Positions 61,676 to 64,000 of a stretch of DNA of 64,000 nucleotides are shown in pieces. Within the stretch, counting starts at the first letter, position 1; every line of letters starts with the position of its first letter. Below the pieces are notes generated by a model. The model did no database searches. It was not told the origin of the DNA and saw only the letters and a program-made list of their open reading frames with translations. The translations under genes and the position numbers were made by a program. The stretch is from Bacillota bacterium. GTDB lineage: Bacteria > Bacillota > Clostridia > Peptostreptococcales > Acidaminobacteraceae. The DNA is taken from assembly GCA_020161295.1 (NCBI GenBank), contig JAIUOA010000002.1:186001-250000 (forward strand). The letters run 5' to 3'.

Positions 61676-62398
61676 ATGACAAAAAAGAGAAAGTGGCTTT
61701 CTACCCTATTGATCGTCCTTGGGATTGGAATCGCTTCATTTCCTATAGCGGATAAGCTTTACGCCCAGTATTGGCAGAATCGGTTGTTGGAAGCTTATGA
61801 AGCCTCATTGGAGCTCGAAATTGTAGCGCCTGAGTTGGTTGAGTCCGATTATTTAGCCCTGCAAGCCATCTACGAGCAAGACGGCGATATCGTTCCTTCC
61901 GATTTAGAAGAAGGTGATCCACTTGTGGAAAGCACGGATTCCACTGAAGGCATAACGAATACCAGTACCGAGGCCACAACTGAGAAACCCAAAACAGTGG
62001 ATAAAAGTGTGATCGGGAAGATTAAAATTTCTAAAATCGATTTAACCATGCCCTTATTAATGGGCGCAACAGAGAGAAACTTAAATCGAGGGGCTGCTGT
62101 AATCAGTGGGACTTCTCCTATAGGAGAGATTGGAAATGTAGGTATTGCAGGCCACAGAGGACGTTCATATGGCGTTTTTTTCAACAGGCTTAACGAGATT
62201 GAAGTGGGCGATATCATAGAGGTCACTGCAAATAAAAAAATATATAAATATACGGTTTATGAAACGTTAATCGTAGAACCCACAGACATATCCGTTCTTT
62301 ACAGAAACGATGAAGATAAGATCTTGACGCTGGTTACCTGTGAACCCGTTAAAAATCCTACACATCGTTTGATTGTACACGCGTTACAAAATCCTTAA
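61676..62398 (+). CDS. Sortase (class D-like)
   Basis: 240 residues. N-terminal signal anchor (about 6-26), an acidic, Ser/Thr-rich linker (about 60-115), then the sortase barrel. Catalytic residues: His in GIAGHRGRSYGVFFNRL, Cys in LTLVTCEPV and Arg in THRLIVHA. The TLVTC motif fits class D. Sortases attach LPxTG-type proteins to the wall or polymerise them; no substrate with a sorting signal is encoded in the window. ATG 61676 behind AAAGAGG. Next is a c-di-GMP controlled secreted protein. Confidence 0.92.
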   Translation: MTKKRKWLSTLLIVLGIGIASFPIADKLYAQYWQNRLLEAYEASLELEIVAPELVESDYLALQAIYEQDGDIVPSDLEEGDPLVESTDSTEGITNTSTEATTEKPKTVDKSVIGKIKISKIDLTMPLLMGATERNLNRGAAVISGTSPIGEIGNVGIAGHRGRSYGVFFNRLNEIEVGDIIEVTANKKIYKYTVYETLIVEPTDISVLYRNDEDKILTLVTCEPVKNPTHRLIVHALQNP

Positions 62399-62439
62399 AA
62401 TGGTTGTAATCGTTTCTTAATTTTAATTGGATTTTTTTG

Positions 62440-62448
62440 TGCTATAAT
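62440..62448 (+). promoter_or_regulatory. Extended -10 promoter upstream of the tandem riboswitches
   Basis: TGC directly before TATAAT (62443-62448). The -35 is weak. Transcription would start near 62455, giving a leader of about 260 nt containing both aptamers. Confidence 0.5.
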
Positions 62449-62485
62449 GGATTTATAACAGAACATAACACTGTGAGGAGACACT

Positions 62486-62577
62486 CTTTTCACGATAAAG
62501 GCAAACCATTGGAAACGATGGGACGCAAAGCCATAGGGCCTTTCGAAAGAATGGCAGCCGAGCCGCCGAACGAGAAG
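62486..62577 (+). ncRNA. c-di-GMP-I (GEMM-I) riboswitch, copy 1
   Basis: The core at 62501-62560 has GCAAACC, a CCATTG-GAAA-CGATGG hairpin (P2, GNRA tetraloop), the invariant GGGACGCAAAGCC, and the second hairpin closing with AATGGCAGCCG: the GEMM-I pattern. CTTTTC (62486-62491) can pair with GAGAAG (62572-62577) as the closing stem. A T6-C-T7 tract begins immediately after, so this copy might control termination. Tandem with copy 2. Confidence 0.88.
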
Positions 62578-62610
62578 TTTTTTCTTTTTTTGAAAACTTA
62601 ATCAACGTGA

Positions 62611-62713
62611 TGAGAAGTTCTCACCGATACTAGCAAACCATTGGAAACGATGGGACGCAAAGCCATAGGGCCTTTCGAAAGAATGGCAGCCGCGCTACCG
62701 AAGGGAGAAACTC
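62611..62713 (+). ncRNA. c-di-GMP-I (GEMM-I) riboswitch, copy 2
   Basis: The core at 62633-62692 is identical over 60 nt to copy 1, 132 bases downstream. Its closing stem would pair GTTCTC (62617-62622) with GAGAAAC on the 3' side, which includes the GGGAG ribosome site of the downstream gene. A competing TGAG/CTCA hairpin (62611-62623) could form instead. This looks like translational control by c-di-GMP. The rest of the 315-base gap is the promoter and the linker. Confidence 0.88.
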
Positions 62714-63505
62714 ATGAAAAAAATGATCAGTTTATGGGCATTGACACTGTTCATAGTGACCACTATTGGAACCTCATTTGCAGGAACCAGCTTAATCACT
62801 GCAGCGCCAGAAGATGGTCTGGTTAAAGTACAGCTAGCAGAGAAATCTACCGCTAAAATGTTGTTGCTTGTCGAAAAAGAGGGCGTTAAATACACCTATC
62901 CACTCGTCGATATGGATGTTAACCAATTTCCACTTCAAATGGGAAATGGCAGCTACTCTGTACGCGTGATGCAAAACACCGAAGGAAACAAATACAAAGA
63001 GATTTCGAAACTAAATGTCGAATTGAATTTAACTGATTCAAAAGAAGTTTATCTCAACTCGATCCAAGATATTGAGTGGAATGCTACACAAGCGACCATC
63101 CTCAAAGCCAAAGAGTTGACGAAGGGTTTAACGACGGATTCACAAAAGGTGACCGCGATTTATAACTACATCACTAAAAACTTCAAATACGATTATACAA
63201 AGGCTAAAACGGTTGCCAGCGGTTATTTTCCGAATGTGGAGACCATATTCGCACTGAAAAAGGGAATCTGCTATGATTATGCATCCGTATTTGCTGCAAT
63301 GCTGCGTAGTGTCGATATTCCTACAAAGCTCATCAAAGGTTATGCAACACCAACTGGTACGACTTATCATGCATGGAATGAAGTCTATTTAGATGGCGTA
63401 TGGAAGACGATCGACACAACCGTTGATGCTGGATTTATCCAAGCAGGCAAAAAAGTGGCGATGTTTAAAAGTACATCTGATTATAAGGTTGAAAAACAAT
63501 ACTAA
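62714..63505 (+). CDS. Secreted transglutaminase-like (Cys protease fold) protein
   Basis: 263 residues. Signal peptide (1-23, ending SFA), a beta-rich region (about 25-120), then a transglutaminase-like domain: VTAIYNYITKNFKYDY, Cys in KKGICYDYASVFAAML, His in TTYHAWNEVYLDG and Asp in WKTIDTTVDA. The triad is complete, so it may be a peptidase or crosslinking enzyme outside the cell. There is no C-terminal sorting signal. Two tandem c-di-GMP-I riboswitches lie in its leader, so surface-related expression is linked to the motile/sessile switch. Confidence 0.9.
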   Translation: MKKMISLWALTLFIVTTIGTSFAGTSLITAAPEDGLVKVQLAEKSTAKMLLLVEKEGVKYTYPLVDMDVNQFPLQMGNGSYSVRVMQNTEGNKYKEISKLNVELNLTDSKEVYLNSIQDIEWNATQATILKAKELTKGLTTDSQKVTAIYNYITKNFKYDYTKAKTVASGYFPNVETIFALKKGICYDYASVFAAMLRSVDIPTKLIKGYATPTGTTYHAWNEVYLDGVWKTIDTTVDAGFIQAGKKVAMFKSTSDYKVEKQY

Positions 63506-63529
63506 TAGATTTAACATTTGAACTTTATG

Positions 63530-63558
63530 AAATCTCCCTGGAATAGGGAGATTTTTTT
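63530..63558 (+). terminator. Terminator of the transglutaminase-like gene
   Basis: AAATCTCCCT (63530-63539), loop GGAAT, AGGGAGATTT (63545-63554), then T. Confidence 0.9.
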
Positions 63559-63664
63559 ACGCAATTAAGTTTTTGAAATGTTTACATTTTTTTCTATTAA
63601 TCTACACCGAAATAGGATACAATGATAAGGTTGTATTTCACGTAATTACCCTAGGAGAGAATTA

Positions 63665-64000
63665 ATGTCAAATGTTAAAGGCATCATCAATATCGCAGTA
63701 ATTGCCCATGTCGATGCGGGCAAGTCGACTTTGGTCGATGCGTTCTTAAATCAGTCAAATGTATTTAGAGCCAATGAAGTTGTACCAGATTGTGTTATGG
63801 ATAGTAATGATCTTGAGCGTGAAAGAGGAATTACCATTTACTCTAAGAACTGCTCAATTATGTATAATGATTATAAAATCAATATAGTGGATACACCAGG
63901 CCATGCCGACTTTTCTTCCGAAGTGGAAAGAATTATGAAAACGGTGGATGCCGTTATTTTGTTAGTCGATTCAAGCGAAGGCCCGATGCCACAAACGCGT
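63665..64000 (+). CDS. typA: TypA/BipA ribosome-associated GTPase, N-terminal part only (cut by window edge)
   Basis: The first 112 residues are present. G1 is [18 protein letters not shown], followed by [14 protein letters not shown] (switch I, TypA form), G3 [16 protein letters not shown], and [12 protein letters not shown]. The [14 protein letters not shown] string and GHADF..EVERIM distinguish TypA from EF-G or LepA. Compared with usual TypA, DHGKT is DAGKS, and GGEVER is SSEVER. It acts on ribosomes in stress and cold adaptation. ATG 63665 has TAGGAGAG upstream. Confidence 0.88.
   Translation, partial: MSNVKGIINIAVIAHVDAGKSTLVDAFLNQSNVFRANEVVPDCVMDSNDLERERGITIYSKNCSIMYNDYKINIVDTPGHADFSSEVERIMKTVDAVILLVDSSEGPMPQTR

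Noticed and set aside
62641..62826. Open frame of 61 codons through the second riboswitch
   Set aside because: It lies in highly structured aptamer sequence and runs into the transglutaminase-like gene in another frame; no ribosome site.

Overview
The window looks like a chromosomal stretch of an anaerobic, low-to-moderate GC Firmicute, most likely a member of the Clostridia. Signs are the AddAB exonuclease pair, the multimeric NAD-linked type [FeFe] hydrogenase genes, a CIRCE element, a Gram-positive LexA box, Rex-type boxes, FtsEX with an M23 activator, class D-like sortase, c-di-GMP-I riboswitches, and many GTG/TTG starts behind strong GGAGG sites. I cannot name the genus from sequence alone. 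No rRNA, tRNA, insertion sequence, prophage or CRISPR array was seen.

Layout. 1-4.2 kb: a minus-strand carbohydrate operon (TetR regulator, GPH sugar symporter, GH2 glycosidase cut by the window edge). 4.3-8.9 kb: a four-gene signalling operon (five-TM membrane protein, Ser/Thr kinase with zinc ribbon, vWA protein, PP2C phosphatase) resembling the TerY-P triads; kinase and phosphatase end in the same module. 9-14 kb: MarR regulator, M29 aminopeptidase, a small membrane protein, and 2-oxoacid:ferredoxin oxidoreductase. 14-17 kb: htpG-lrgA-lrgB on the minus strand, headed by a perfect CIRCE. 17-28.8 kb: CBS-ACT protein, DUF523/DUF1722 protein, DUF1461 protein, addBA, cysQ, a YjjG-like phosphatase and a HutD/Ves protein. 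28.8-32.8 kb: a two-component system, a UBA/DUF4342 protein, a candidate small RNA and a small ppGpp hydrolase-like protein. 32.8-41 kb: acpS, alr, a MazF-type RNase without its antitoxin gene, a membrane protein, tagA-like transferase, an S1 protein, a Lon-like protease and 5-formyl-THF cyclo-ligase.

41-52 kb: ftsEX, an EnvC-like activator and a CtpA protease, followed by uvrB-uvrA-uvrC with its own promoter and a LexA box. 52-57 kb: a four-gene NAD-linked [FeFe] hydrogenase operon with a Rex-like box just after the promoter. 57-61.5 kb: tmk and then a six-gene cluster built around a hydrogenase-like iron-sulfur protein with ATPases, DRTGG and PHP proteins, also headed by a promoter plus Rex-like box. 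61.5-63.6 kb: a tiny membrane protein, a sortase, and two tandem c-di-GMP-I riboswitches with a 60-nt identical core in front of a secreted transglutaminase-like protein. The window ends inside a TypA/BipA GTPase.

The most interesting items are the tandem riboswitches, an orphan ~105-nt transcript with a C7 hairpin loop (a possible anti-Shine-Dalgarno sRNA), the duplicated module joining kinase and phosphatase, and the two hydrogenase-type operons that appear to share redox control. All assignments come from reading motifs; no database search was run.
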